Positions 1 to 11,734 of a stretch of DNA of 64,000 nt are shown here, one piece after another. The DNA lies in contig CM025855.1 of NCBI GenBank assembly GCA_003952965.2, positions 18,531,638-18,595,637 of the forward strand, in the 5' to 3' direction. Position 1 is the first letter of the stretch. Each line of letters begins with the position of its first letter. The notes under the pieces were generated by a model. It made no database searches, was not told the origin of the DNA, and saw only the letters and a list, made by a program, of their open reading frames with translations. Source of the DNA: Morella rubra (taxonomy: Eukaryota > Streptophyta > Magnoliopsida > Fagales > Myricaceae). The translations under genes and the position numbers were made by a program.

Positions 1-1425
1 TGCAGAATGAAAGGATACTTCAACTTTCAGCCCTCATACCAGAAAACGTAGGGGTGCTAGTAGAAACAAAATACGAAATGGCACTTACAGCCCTCGAGGT
101 ATTTGAAAGTTGCAACTAGGTTTCTAAGGTAACAAATTAGCCATTTTGCTTCCTGAGGTAATGATTTTGAAAAAAAGAGGCCCCTCCATCTACCTATGTC
201 TCCTTTCAATGTTAAATGCTGACATGTGTAGATTCTACTGAGTTTGCGATTTTTGGAGAAGAATATGGGAGGTGGTTTTCGGGGATGGGTATGAAGAAAG
301 CTTAGGTGTTTTTTTTTTTGTTTTGTTTTGTAAGCTTGGCTAATGTGGCGTAAGTGGCTGCCTATGTTGGCGCTGACATAGTATTTGTGAGCTAATGCGT
401 TTAGATTAGGCATGTGACTCAATTTAATTGGATTGACGTGGCATTAATTTGACATGTCAGTATTTATCATTAACGGAGGGAGACAAAGGTCGATGGAGAG
501 GCTTCTTTTTCCCAAAATTATACCTCAGGGAATTAAATGGCTAATTTGTTATCTCGGGAACCCAATTGCAACTTTAGAATACCTCGGGACCTTTGGGTGT
601 AATTTTGCCGAAAAAAAATTATGTGGTAATGGGCTAAAAAATAAATCTAGATATGAAATTTGGACTCTTGTCAAACTGAGTTTTGTTTGAGGTACTTTTC
701 AAGATTGCGTTGGTACGAGAATATGCAATGATCTGTTTGTTCTGTTAAAACATTTCACCTACAAAAAATCACAGATTCTGGACATCCCAAAATTAAATAG
801 AAGGTTTAAGTGCATCTCATGCCCCTGAGCTAAACAAAGTTATTTTCATACTCCTGAGGTAAACTACTAGGTCATAATATGCCCATCCATTTTTTTGCCC
901 GTTTGAAACCTTAACGGTAAGTGCTGATGTGTCAAAAATAAACACATTAGCACTAATCAGATGATGCCACGTGTCCTATAGCCACACAAATGCCACGTTA
1001 CTTGCCCAATCATATGCCACATCATCACTATTGTAAATCATTTTATTATTTATTTTTTTTAAATATGTCAATTGTTATTTTTGGGGGTAAGCTGAATTAG
1101 CCCCATAAAAATAAAAAATTTAGTAAATAAATAAAAAACCCGCACCAATAGAAACCTCAAGCTTAGCCCCATAAAAAAATTAAAATTAATTTTTTTTGGA
1201 AAAAAAAGAAACCAAAAGTAAAACTGAAATTAACATTTAACGTATTTTTTTATAGGGCTAAGCTGAACCGCCCCTTAAAAAAAAAAAAATTTAGAAAACC
1301 CGCAAAAATAGAAACGTCAATTGGGGCTAAGGTTCACCATAAAAAAAATTAAGAAAAAAACGCAAAACTAAAATGAACATTTAACTATATATATATATAT
1401 ATATAGATATGTGGCTAAGCTGAAC
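1..1425. repeat. Tandem block, copy 1 (unit about 2.1 kb)
   Basis: This stretch is nearly identical to 2114-3475, beginning with the same TGCAGAA-GAAAGGATACTTC text and staying collinear through the foldback at 78-612, the GGTTTAAGTGCATC element near 805 and the poly-A/T tracts with CTTAGCCCCATAAAA motifs. The two copies start 2113 bp apart, so this is a tandem or nested duplication. No credible coding sequence is present; open frames here are transposon arms read through. The left edge is cut by the window. Confidence 0.8.
78..612. mobile_element. Foldback MITE-like element
   Basis: Two arms of about 150 bp are inverted relative to each other. The left arm (about 85-230) reads CCTCGAGGTATTTGAAAGTT, then AACAAATTAGCCATTT and CTATGTCTCC; the right arm (about 455-610) carries the reverse complement of each block in reverse order. 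There is no transposase between them. Superfamily is unassigned because a clean target duplication was not found. A second copy lies at 2192-2711. Confidence 0.65.
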
Positions 1426-1847
1426 GGTGCCGTTCAAAAGGCTAGCTCAGCGTTTGATTACCAAGACAGGTAGTTGGAGATAGCTGGAGAGATTTATGGT
1501 AAAGTCTTTACCATGTATTAATTGCCATTAATCACTGACTAGCAACCTCAGCTTTGTCTCATCCCCCACATCACAGATCATATTTTACTTTCTGCCCTTA
1601 CAATATCCTCAATACAAGATTAGTCCACCTAAATTCGCACCACTCGCCTATTCGTGCTTTACTTCTCGATCTACTTTCCACCGACTCTTGAAATATTAGT
1701 ATAATATTAGTGGTTCTTCTCACAAAGCTCTAATATATTTCTAACTGTAAAAGCTTTAAAGTAATACGACATGCATTCAATTTCCAGCTATGAAACCTTT
1801 ACGGAAATATGCATGCCATACTTTCACTCTCGTATTAAATAAAAAAT
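1426..1847. other. Spacer, nothing recognised
   Basis: AT-rich unique-looking sequence between the first tandem block and the small foldback at 1848. I see no open frame, promoter or repeat that I can name. Confidence 0.5.
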
Positions 1848-2036
1848 TAATTACAATTTCACTCCTCCAACTATCATCCATTTTTAAATATCTTCACAAT
1901 TTACTCTCATAAATTATACTTGTCAATATGATTTCATCCCTCAATCATATAATCTGTGAGGGCGAATTACAACGAGTTAAAGTTTATGGGAGTATTTGAG
2001 AATCAAGTGATAGTTTGAGGAAAAAAATTATAATAA
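1848..2036. mobile_element. Short foldback element, family X copy 1
   Basis: Inverted arms face each other: AATTTCACTCCTCCAACTAT on the left matches, in reverse complement, the GATAGTTTGAGG...AAATTATAAT text on the right, with a second paired block around CATAAATTATACTTG and AAGTTTATGGGAG. The same family recurs at about 42235-42745. No coding capacity. Confidence 0.55.
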
Positions 2037-2113
2037 ATACTTAAATAAAACATACAATGAATTGAAAATTTATACAACAGCTCTCATACCACACTATAGA
2101 TGAAGGGATCCTT

Positions 2114-3449
2114 GCAGAAGGAAAGGATACTTCAACTTTCAGCCCTCATACCAGAAAACGTAGGGGTGCTAGTAGAAACAAAATACGAAATGGCACTCAC
2201 AGCCCTCGAGGTATTTGAAAGTTGCAACTAGGTTTCTAAGGTAACAAATTAGCCATTTTGCTCAATGAAGTAATGATTTTGAGAAAAAGAGGCCCCTCAA
2301 TCTACCTATGTCTCCCTTCAATGTTAAATGTTGACATGTGTAGATTCTACTGAGTTTGTGATTTTGGGGGAAGAATATGGGAGGTGGTTCCCAGGGATGG
2401 GTACGAAGAAAACTTAGGTGTTTTTTTGTTTTGTTTTGTTTTGTAAGCTTGGCTAATGTGGCGTAAGTGGCTGACTATGTTGGTGCTGACATGGTATTTG
2501 TGAGCTAATACGTTTAGATTGGGCATGTGACTCAATTTAATTGAATTGACGTGGCATTAATTTGACATGTCTGTATTTATCATTAACGGAGGGAGACAAA
2601 GGTCGATGGAGAGGCTTCTTTTTCCCAAAATTATACCTCAGGAAATTAAATGGCTAATTTGTTATCTCGGGAACCCAATTGCAACTTTAGTATACCTCGG
2701 GACCTTTGGGTGTAATTTTGCCCAAAAAAAAATTAGGTGGTAATGGGCTAAAAAATAAATCTAGATATGAAATTTGGACTCTTGTCAAACTGAGTTTTGT
2801 TTGAGGTACTTTTCAAGATTGCGTTGGTACGAGAATATACAATGATCTGTTTGTTCTATTAAAACATTTCACATACAAAAAATCACAGATTCTAGACATC
2901 CCAAAATTAAATAGAAGGTTTAAGTGCATCTTATCTCCCTGAGCTAAACAAAGTTATTTTCATACTCTTGAGGTAATCTTCAAGGTCACAATATGCCCAT
3001 CCATTCTTTTGCCGTTTGAAACTTTAACGATAAGTGCTGATGTGTCAAAAATAAACATGTTAGCACCAATCAGATCCCGCAGAAACAGAAACCTCAAGCT
3101 TAGCCCCATAAAAAAAAAAAAATTTTTTTTTTTTTGAAAAAAAAGAAACCAAAAGTAAAACTGAAATTAACATTTAACGTTTTTTTTTTTTTTTTTTTTT
3201 TTTATAGGGCTAAGCTGAACGGCCCCCTATAAAAATAAAAAATAAAATTTTTTTAGAAAACCTGCAAAAATAGAAACGTCAATTAGGGCTAGGTTGAATG
3301 ACACGGTTCAGCTTAGCCTCCCAAAAAAAATTAATTTTTTTTTTTTAAAAAAACCCTCAAAAATAGAAACGTCAATTGGGCTAATCTGAACCTTAGCCCC
3401 ATAAGAAAAAAAAATTAAAAAAAAAAAAAAAAAATTAACATTTAACTCT

Positions 3450-3475
<26 letters not shown>
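2114..3475. repeat. Tandem block, copy 2
   Basis: Second copy of 1-1425, with a deletion of about 150 bp relative to copy 1 (the region equivalent to about 975-1130) and longer poly-A/T and TA runs near 3181-3475. It carries its own foldback at 2192-2711 and its own GGTTTAAGTGCATC arm at 2913. Confidence 0.8.
2192..2711. mobile_element. Foldback MITE-like element, second copy
   Basis: Collinear with 78-612, with the same inverted arms and scattered substitutions. It was copied as part of the 2.1-kb block rather than by an independent insertion, since the flanks are also duplicated. Confidence 0.65.
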
Positions 3476-3480
<5 letters not shown>

Positions 3481-3706
3481 AAAACATTACTTGACTGATG
3501 ACCGTCGACAACTGATTGTTGTGACTGGCGTGGTGGGACACGGATTGTTGACTGGTGTTTATTTTTACACCCAAACTTTAACAAATGGCAAAAGTTTAGC
3601 GGCAGAGCGGCATATTGTGACCTTGAAGTTTACCTTAGGGGTTTGAAAATGACTTTGTTTACCTCATGGACATATCTGCAATTCACGCATACCACAGGGT
3701 GAATTT
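2913..3706. mobile_element. Degenerate foldback/TIR element with homopolymer core
   Basis: The left arm (2913-3075) starts GGTTTAAGTGCATCTTAT and contains AACAAAGTTATTTTCATACT, AGGTCACAATATGCCCATCC and TCAAAAATAAACA. The right arm (3541-3705) contains these in reverse complement: TGTTTATTTTTACACC, GGCATATTGTGACCTTGAAG, TTTGAAAATGACTTTGTTTA. Between them lie poly-A/T and TA runs. It is probably one end-paired non-autonomous DNA element; I could not fix the superfamily. Confidence 0.5.
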
Positions 3707-3719
3707 AACTATTTTAATG

Positions 3720-5500
3720 TATTTTAGTCTAAAATTAAATAGAATGTTGTTTGATTAAAGAAATTAGCATATTATTATTACATCTTGATAAATAGCTATT
3801 TCAAACTTAAAAAATAAATGTAAATATATAGACACTAAGCACGTGACATATATTTTTAATTAGTTTCTTATCAATCGACAAATATAGTAGTTTCGTTGAT
3901 CTCTAGGGGATAGATTCGTAATTTAATTAATAATTAAACTACAACCATATTACTGTACATCATGATCAAAGCTAAGAAAAATTAAACAAAGTACTTCTGG
4001 TAAATGAATATACTAAACATGATTATGTTAGCGTGTCAATTATATATTAAGAAATTGTTTTTGGGCACTTTCCTCTTTAATTTGTCATTGCACTTCCTTG
4101 TATGAATAGAGGACCACCTTGAATTTGACTGTGATTTCATTGAAACTTAAAAAAAAGTTTTCATTTGTAGGAAAAATTATTTTGCACACTCTTATGGAGT
4201 CAATATCATTCTTGGACTTCGAAATATCAAGTTTTTAATTGTTGGCTCTTATTTTAGAGCGGCATATTGATAAATTTTGATAGTTAGAAGGCATTAAATC
4301 TAATTTCAGAGTATATTGTTGAATTTTGATAGTTTAAAAGCTCAATGTGACAAACAGCTTGATTGTTCACATGTCCAAATTGACATTAATCCCATAATTA
4401 AAAAGTGCAAAATGAGATTTCTTATTTTTTTTCCTCGTTTTTTAAGGCAAGATTTTAAAAAATAAAGCTTCATTTTCTATTTGAGGAGGGGGGCGAGTCT
4501 CGACGACCTGGGGCAGGGCTTAACATTATGTAATTATTATTTTTCGTCGTTTGGAGGGCAGTGGCTCCCGTCTTTGTTGTCTCGGCCATTGCCCTCAATC
4601 AATTTCCATGAAAAACTATCATTTATAATTGGTAATGACTTAGACATTACAAAAAATTAATGAAACGGCTTGTTAGACTATGATTACAAAAAAAGAATGC
4701 AAAAACATAAATGAGATAAGTTGAAAGATTCTTGTCAAGAACGAGAGGCCAAAAAGTTGCTTTAAGCATATCCTTGTAACGGTACACAACAGTAGTAAAC
4801 TATTTAGCGTTGCAAAGTACATTTGAGATCCATAATTAATCCAACATATTTATGTCATGTTTGGTAAGGCACAGTATTAAACAATATGGAAAGGGATGAA
4901 GACACAGAGAGGGAGATCCAGGAATTTGAGAGAGATTGAGGAGTGAAAGAAAAAGCAGAATAATTTTCTTTTTCTTTTTTTTCTTTAATAATGAAAGAAA
5001 TCTTTTGTACAAAGCCTGCCTTATTGGTAGCAAGCTAATCAACTCAGCGTACTTTTGTCCCACACCTCAACTCTTATGGAATTTAGATCTTGGCTAACTA
5101 TACAGGGACGATGAGGGATGAAATATAACGAAATTTATAATTTTGAATATGAAGTGTTAGGACTCCAAATAATAGAGAAGAGAAAGTGTATTTAACCTTT
5201 TATTTTTACAAAATTGTTCACTTATCGTTTGTTGCGGTGATAAATCATTCGGGGAGAGATTGACGAGTGGACTTCAGAAGTCTTTCTTTAAAGTCGCCTT
5301 TGGCCTTTATTTTGGATTGAGCCGACAAGCAAATATTATACTTGTGGTGACGAAAAAAATAATATTATACTCATGGTCGTCGCTGAATTCAAAGAGGAGC
5401 TGGAATCCACCAATAAGATATAGAGAGAGACGGACTAATACTATGGGGTGGGCTTCGCAAGTCTTTCTTTCCCGGCGAGTTTTTGATCACGGTCTGTGAG
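3720..5500. repeat. Segmental repeat, copy A (DUF247 upstream region)
   Basis: Homologous to copies B (8599-10906) and C (17134-25560). Landmarks shared with C are TAGTCTAAAATTAAATAGAA, GCTTAACATTAT and TTTCCATGAAAAAC. The strip at 5391-5500 just before the DUF247 start, with AAAGAGGAGCTGGAATCCACC, is shared with 25430-25545. The segment is AT-rich and non-coding and includes the presumed promoter and 5' leader of the DUF247 gene. No clear TATA box was picked out. Confidence 0.75.
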
Positions 5501-5506
5501 TTCGCA

Positions 5507-7739
5507 ATGTCGTTTGCATATCCAGCATCTTGGGACCTCGCATCAACGTCTGCTTCTACAACATACTCCGAAGTTTCGGACCAAACTTGTGATCCGCAGC
5601 TTAAACCGTCAGAAATCTTTGAATCTAAGACAACGGAGGGTCAAAGTGATGGAATGGCAGCGAAGTCTAAATTTCTGAGCACTGTCGAGCTGGAACTTGC
5701 GGAAGTTGCTAAATCAGAGGAATTACTGAGGTCAAACAGTGAAATATGCATTTACCAAGTTCCCCACGGCCTAAAGGAAGGCAATGAGAAAGCTTGCAAC
5801 CCACGGGCTGTCGACTTGGCGCTTTACCGCCGTAGTGATAAACACCTAAGAATTCAGGATAAGGACAAATGGCGTGCCTTTTACATGGCCCTGCAAACTG
5901 AACGTGGTAAGAAGCCTGCTTCTGTTGATGCAATTAATCCAGGCAATGACTTGAACTCTTATTTGAATGCTTTAAATAATCTTGAGGAAAGAGCTAGAAA
6001 GTGTTACGAAAAGCCAAGTCCTCGCAATGGGAAAGAGCCAATTACTATTCTTGAAGGGCCTGATTTGAGCAAAAGGACGAAACTAAATGGCTGCTTTGTG
6101 ATTGAGATGTTGATGGGTGCTCATGACGGATTCGAGACTATTGGTTACCGGAAAGACGACTTCGTGTTTTCATATTCTATGCTCAATTACATCCAGAGAG
6201 ATATGATAAAGATGGAGAATCAGATTCCATTCTTTGTTCTTGATGCGGTGGTGGGATTTCACCATGGCAAACTAAACCATGAAGGAGGTACAGCCCCGCT
6301 GATTCCCAAGTTAGAAACTAATTCGTCTAGAGATTTAGTCGGGCTAATTACCTATTTCTTCGATTCATTAATGCCACGACCAACAGAGCAAACTAATGCC
6401 ACTCCGACAGAGCAAACTAATGGTGTGCCTGCTGCAGAGCAAACTAATGCAACTTCGACAGAGCAAAGTAATGATGTGCCTGCTGGCTTCCATTGCCTTG
6501 ACGTCTACCGTCGATACTTGAAAACAGGACTGCTGGACAACGATTCTACACAAGATGGTCCATTACCTAAACGGAGGATGCAGTTGATACCTTGTGCAAC
6601 ACTACTCAGAGATGCTGGGTTCACCCTCAAGACAATCAAGACAGATTGCTTTTTGGACATCAAATTCAAGAAGAGAACTCTCCAAATTCCCTATCTCAAG
6701 ATCCATGAGGGCACTAAGTCACTTTTTCTCAATCTTATTGCCTTTGAGCAGCGTCATCCTGGGTGCAGCCGTACCTTCACTTCATATGTGTGCTTCATAG
6801 ACAACTTGATTAGATCTACAGAAGATGTGGCTTTCCTCCGTTATTGTGGAATAATTGAGAATAATACTGGCAAGGATGATGAAGTTCTTAAACTCTTGCA
6901 CAGCCTCTTGCAAGACGTGGTTTTTGACCCGGAAAGCTGTTATCTTAAAAAGTTGTCGCAAGAAGTGACGCAGCATTACAACAGCTGGTGGAGTGCTTTT
7001 CGTGCCTGGTTAATCCAATACTCTAAAATCAATCCCTTGTTCATTATCCCATGGGTGGTAGGTATTGTGAGTCTGCTACTTGGTTTCACTACCTTCTTCT
7101 ACGGAGCATTTGGCCATCAGGCAAAGGCCACGAATGCGGTAAGTAGAGCTCCCTCTGTTCGAGCTTCACTACACAGTAATTAAGTATGATGAATGCCCAG
7201 ATCTAGCCTTTTCTTCTACCAGTTGGTTGACCTTTCTAGCAGCTTTGAGAACACCAAATTAATGCATCAAGTTTTCGGCCGTCTTTGAGGATTAATTTGT
7301 AAAATAGTCATGTATTTCTCCTGAAGGAAATAGGCTAAATTGGAATAATGGGGTTTAGATCGATTTATTATTCAATATATCCAACTGTTCATGGGCTAGT
7401 TTCACTGAAAATATAATTATCATGTCAAGGTGTTTAAGAGTTTAAAATAAACTCACGAAATACAATTATTTTGTGCAAGTATATGTTTAAGAAATCTAAA
7501 TAAGGATTCAATTAGTTCAAGTAACTTCAAGTTAAAGATTATACTGTGCCAAATTACAAGAGGTGAAGGAGGTTGACCAAATCTGTTAGTGTCCAACCTT
7601 CAGTTGGAGTTGTGAAGTGTTAATATATATGCATGCAGATTAAAGAGATACTAGTATAATTATCATTTTCTCTTCTCTCATCAAGTATTTATTGGGCATT
7701 GTTTACCTCTCATTTTCATTTCATTTCTTTCAGAGATAA
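5507..7739 (+). CDS. DUF247 (UPF0481) transmembrane protein, two exons
   Basis: Plant DUF247/UPF0481 protein (At3g47200-like). Known members are predicted membrane proteins of mostly unknown role; some act at grass self-incompatibility loci. I chose the ATG at 5507: the open frame extends upstream only through a TTG at 5483. The domain runs from about residue 80 (CIYQVP) to 500 and includes a family-typical MENQIPFFVLD stretch. A hydrophobic helix lies at about 510-534. Residues 293-326 are a low-complexity insert of four TEQTN-like repeats. A strong donor (GTAAGT, 7139) follows codon 544, and a pyrimidine-rich acceptor ends at 7733; splicing would add Arg and stop at 7737-7739 (545 aa). Unspliced, the frame stops at 7183 (559 aa). 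No disabling mutation is seen. The family call is firm; the 3' exon is inferred. Confidence 0.9.
7139..7733 (+). other. Proposed 3' intron of the DUF247 gene
   Basis: It begins GTAAGTAG directly after a complete codon and ends in a long C/T tract with TTTCTTTCAG. The next codon is AGA and then TAA. This gives phase 0 splicing with only one residue encoded in the last exon. The alternative is retention, which adds a polar tail ending LHSN. Confidence 0.6.
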
Positions 7740-7845
7740 AAGGGGACAGTTGGAGAGTTGATGGAACTTCAAAGCTGTGTTGGTTTGGAGTTGCTCGAGT
7801 TCTAGATCGAAGGTTTTTTCTTATATCGTGAAGGATTAATTTTCA

Positions 7846-8170
7846 GGGATAAATCCTAGTATGGTCTATCTGGTTTACGATTTTGACAAATCACTCTATG
7901 TACTTTCAAAATCATACAAAAAGTCCTTAAAACTTCAATTTAACCTTTTCATAATTGGTCACTCTTTCCAGCCAACCGTTGAACCATGCACATTAATGGT
8001 CTCTACTTCTAAAATCACTTCAAGTTTTTCTTACACGAAGGACCAGTTATAAAAAGGTTAGAAGCCCAAATACTTACTTATATATGATTTTGGAACTATA
8101 TATGGGGCGTAGTGATTGAGTGATTTCTGAAAGTCATAAACCATAGGACCACATCATGAGGATTTATCCC
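7846..8170. mobile_element. 325-bp foldback, possible Mutator-type MITE
   Basis: The termini are GGGATAAATCC and GGATTTATCCC and the inner arms remain paired (GATTTTGACAAATCACT against AGTGATTTCTGAAAGTC). Flanks TAATTTTCA (7837-7845) and TAATTTGTA (8171-8179) agree at 7 of 9 bases, which would fit the 9-bp duplication of Mutator elements. No transposase inside. Confidence 0.55.
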
Positions 8171-8598
8171 TAATTTGTAGTGAACTGTTAGCTTCCAATG
8201 TACTTTTGAAATAATTGGAATATTTTTTGTTTTCTTCGAGAAACAATCTTCAGATTGGTACTCAATAAGATTTATAACTCTGTCTGTTTGCGGTTTTGTA
8301 CATCGCACTTCCTGGTAAACTTATCATGTCTTCTAGGTTCATTAAAAGAATTTGAAAATATTGCTTGATCAAACCGTAGCTCTTGGGCAACTGATTTCTC
8401 CCACTCAACAGTGGCCGAGCCAAAAAAATTAACGGAGTGATAGAATAAAAAAAAATATTAATGTTATATATAAAAAGATTAAAATAGAATTCTTGCTATA
8501 TTGATATATATTATGCTGTAGATGAGAATACAAGAGTACACTTTGTTATTAAATATTTATACACTCAAAATAGAACGCTAAATGATATAAAACGTTCT
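8171..8598. other. Spacer with a hAT-like terminus
   Basis: Mostly unremarkable AT-rich sequence. At about 8410 the text CAGTGGCCGAGCCAAAAAAA resembles the CAGTGGCGGA end typical of plant hAT elements, but I could not place its partner end. Confidence 0.3.
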
Positions 8599-10906
8599 AT
8601 TTAATATAGTGCGACACAACAATGTAATTAATATATATACATTTCATAACATTTATTTTGATAAAATTAAGGCAGAAATGCCCCCAATATCGCTGTGGTA
8701 CGTATAAGAAAGTTACAAATTATTCCAGAGATAAATAAATTTACAAATTAGTTCATGTGGTAAAGTTTCAGTTAAAAATAAGTTCCTTTGTCTATGATGT
8801 CCATCTCTTTCGCTAACGGTAGATATTAGTCAGCGCACCAATAATAATGCGTCACTTGTGGAAGTAGACTCCCTACTAGCCAAGGGGAGGCTGACCCCCC
8901 AAAATCTACTAAAAAAAGAGAGCATATTTTTAATGAATTTTTGAAATTTTTTTTAATGTTTTATTCATTTTGGACACTAAAAAAAAAAAAGAATTAATGT
9001 AATTGGCCTCCAATAATCAATTTCTACGTCTTTTGTCCTTGACCATAGTACACTAGTATAGAGGGACTTGTTTTTAATAAAAACCTTATCACATAGACAA
9101 ATTTTACAACCTTCTTTACATGTTGGATTAATTTATAACTTTCTTATACCACAAGAAATGTGCATATTGTTTGATTAAAGAAATTAACATAATAATATTA
9201 AATAGTAATAAATAGTTATTTCAAAATTAAAAAAGAAATGTAAACAATTGACAGACACTAAGCACAACATATATTATTAGTTTCTTACCAATCAGCGAAT
9301 ATAGAAATTTTGTTGATCTCTAGGTCTTAGAATCGTCATTTAATTAATGAAAATACAAACATATTACTGTACAAGTCTTGATCCAGGCTAAGCAAAATTA
9401 AACCAAGTATTTCTGGCAAATGAAAATACTAAACATGATTATGTTAAGGAGTCAATTTTATGTTAAGAACATTTTTTTGGGCACTTTCCTCCTGGGAACC
9501 GTTAATTTGGTCATTGCACTTCCATTGTATGAATAGAGGGACCAACTTGAATTTGATTGATTAAAACTTAAAAATAAGTTTGTTATTTTTTTGTTTTTTG
9601 ATTTTTGTAGGAAAAGTTATTTTGTGTAATCGAACTATGGGGGTTAATGTCTATAGGAGTCCGAACTACCAAATTTTGTAACGGTCAGATCTTATTTTAG
9701 ATTCAAGAGGATACATTGATGAATTTTAATAGTTCGAAGGCATCGAATTTAAATTTAGGGTACATCGATAAATTTTGATAGTTCAAAATTTCGATGTGAT
9801 GAACTTGATAGTTCATATGTCTAAAGTGATATTAATCCCATAGTTCAAAATTGTAAAATGAGATTTTTTATTTATTTATTTTTTACTTTTGAAGGCAAGC
9901 TTTTAAAATGGAAAGCTTAGCTTCATTTTCTATTTGAAAAGGGGGGGCCGGGGGATCGAAAAGAAGATGCTTTAAGCATATCCTAGTACTGGTGCGATTA
10001 GTCAACCATTAGCGTTGCAAAGTAGATTTATATAGTGTTTGGTAAACAAAACTTTTAACTCCTAAAATTTTATCATATTATAATTTTTTTTTATTTTTTT
10101 CACAAATTTTTTTACTTTTTTACTTTTTCACTTATTTTTATTTTTTTTATAAACTTTTTCATTATCTCTCTTCATTTTTTTATCAACTCTTAAAATTTTA
10201 CCTTAAAATTTTATTAAAATTTTGTTCACAAACACCATGTTAAAATTCATATCCAACATATTTATGTGATGTTTGGCGAGGTACATCATTAAAAAATAAA
10301 AGAGATGCAGACACACAAAAAGGGAGATCGAGGGAGATAGAGATTGAGGAGTGGAAGAAAAAACCAGAATGATTATTATTTTTTATAACAAAAAAAATCT
10401 TTTGCACAAGGCCCGCCAGAATAGTAGCGAGCTAATATAATGCATAAGCAGACTCGGGGGTACTTTTGTCCCACACCCCAGCTCTTACGTAAATCTTGGC
10501 TAACAACGTGGGGGAGGATTCCCCTGCCAGCCTGCCAGTGGAGGGAGTTCAAGGGAGAGAAAAAAAGCTTGTGTTGAAAGGTCAAATAAAGTGTCTTGGA
10601 ATGACTCTAGCAGGCGTCCACCAATTGAATGGATATATCTGTTCCCTCCCTCTTTTTTAAGTGATCTACCCTCTTTACTAAGTTTATTTTTCAAAAACTA
10701 CTCTCTTGTCAACTTAGACAACTGCCTATTATAGTTATTCTAGGAATATTGATGAATTTTACTTTTGAAGTTAAGTGTCACAATTTTCTAGATTAGACTA
10801 ATAATAGATGTTTAACTGAAAATTGAAGGTTAAATGTAAAGATTTTTCTAAAAAAAAAAAAAGAGTGGATGCGGTAAAAGTTGTCAAAATCACGAACAAA
10901 TACAAA
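8599..10906. repeat. Segmental repeat, copy B
   Basis: Paralogous to copy C. The first bases ATTTAATATAGTGCGACACA match those right after the CACTA end at 17133, and the last bases before the CACTA start (ATCACGAACAAATACAAA) match those before 24960. Relative to A and C, B lacks about 270 bp around 9960 (the GGCTTAACATTAT section), so C was not copied from present-day B. Non-coding throughout. Confidence 0.75.
10033..10240. mobile_element. Short MITE inside copy B
   Basis: About 210 bp present in copy B and absent at the matching place in copy C, where AAAGTAGATTTGAGATCC runs straight into CCAACATATTTATG. Ends are inverted: AGTGTTTGGTAAACAAAACT on the left and the reverse complement of GGTGTTTGTGAACAAAATTT on the right. 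AT-rich interior, no ORF. Confidence 0.6.
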
Positions 10907-11734
10907 CATTACAAGAAAAATCACTTTGAGAGTCAAAAAATTTTGTCACCCAAAGTGTCCATTTAGTTGCCAAAGGTTTTGGGTGACAAAACTGAGTTGT
11001 CATCCAGTTTGTCACCTAAAGCCTGTCAACAAAGGTTTTAGATGGTTGTTTCTGTGTTTCATCACGCAAAATTGTCCGGACGTACTATTAGACAGTCTGA
11101 ACGGTTTTCTGATTTCTTAACAAACTTCAATTTCGTCATGGCCCAATTCTCTCTATCCGTTCACATGAAACATGCGAACGTTTTGTCCAATGTGACCAAA
11201 ATTATTTTGTCATCAAAACTTTGTGCTCACGGTTTTAAAAACCTGTCCACACTGGAATTTCTTTTATGACGAAATAGTTTTCTATCACCTCACACATTGT
11301 GTGAACTGACCGTCGTCATTACGTGCGGATGCTTAATGAATTGAACCTGTGGGAATGTATGAAATTTTGATGATCCTACATTTGTCACCAATTCTAGTGT
11401 TTGCACGAAGTTTCTTCCCGTGCGAACGACTTTTAATATAGGCTCGTGTGAACGGATGAAATACTCTGTGGAAGGTATTTCAGACAATAGGTGCGGACGG
11501 TTGTGTATACATGCACACGTTTTTCCAACACAACCATGCGGACGTGATTGTTACTGTTCGGACAATTTATTATGTATTCGAATTAATTTAATTAAAAATT
11601 TAAAAATAATTTGCAAATAATACTAAAAGAAAGATATTCAATACTTATAATAATAATAAAATATCTACAAATATGTAATTGTCATAAGTAAACAAAATAC
11701 ATATTTGGGAAAAAACACTTTTCACCAATCGACT

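Noticed and set aside
5483..5506. Longer DUF247 start giving eight extra residues
   Set aside because: The first codon there is TTG; the first ATG in frame is 5507 and gives a normal family N-terminus.
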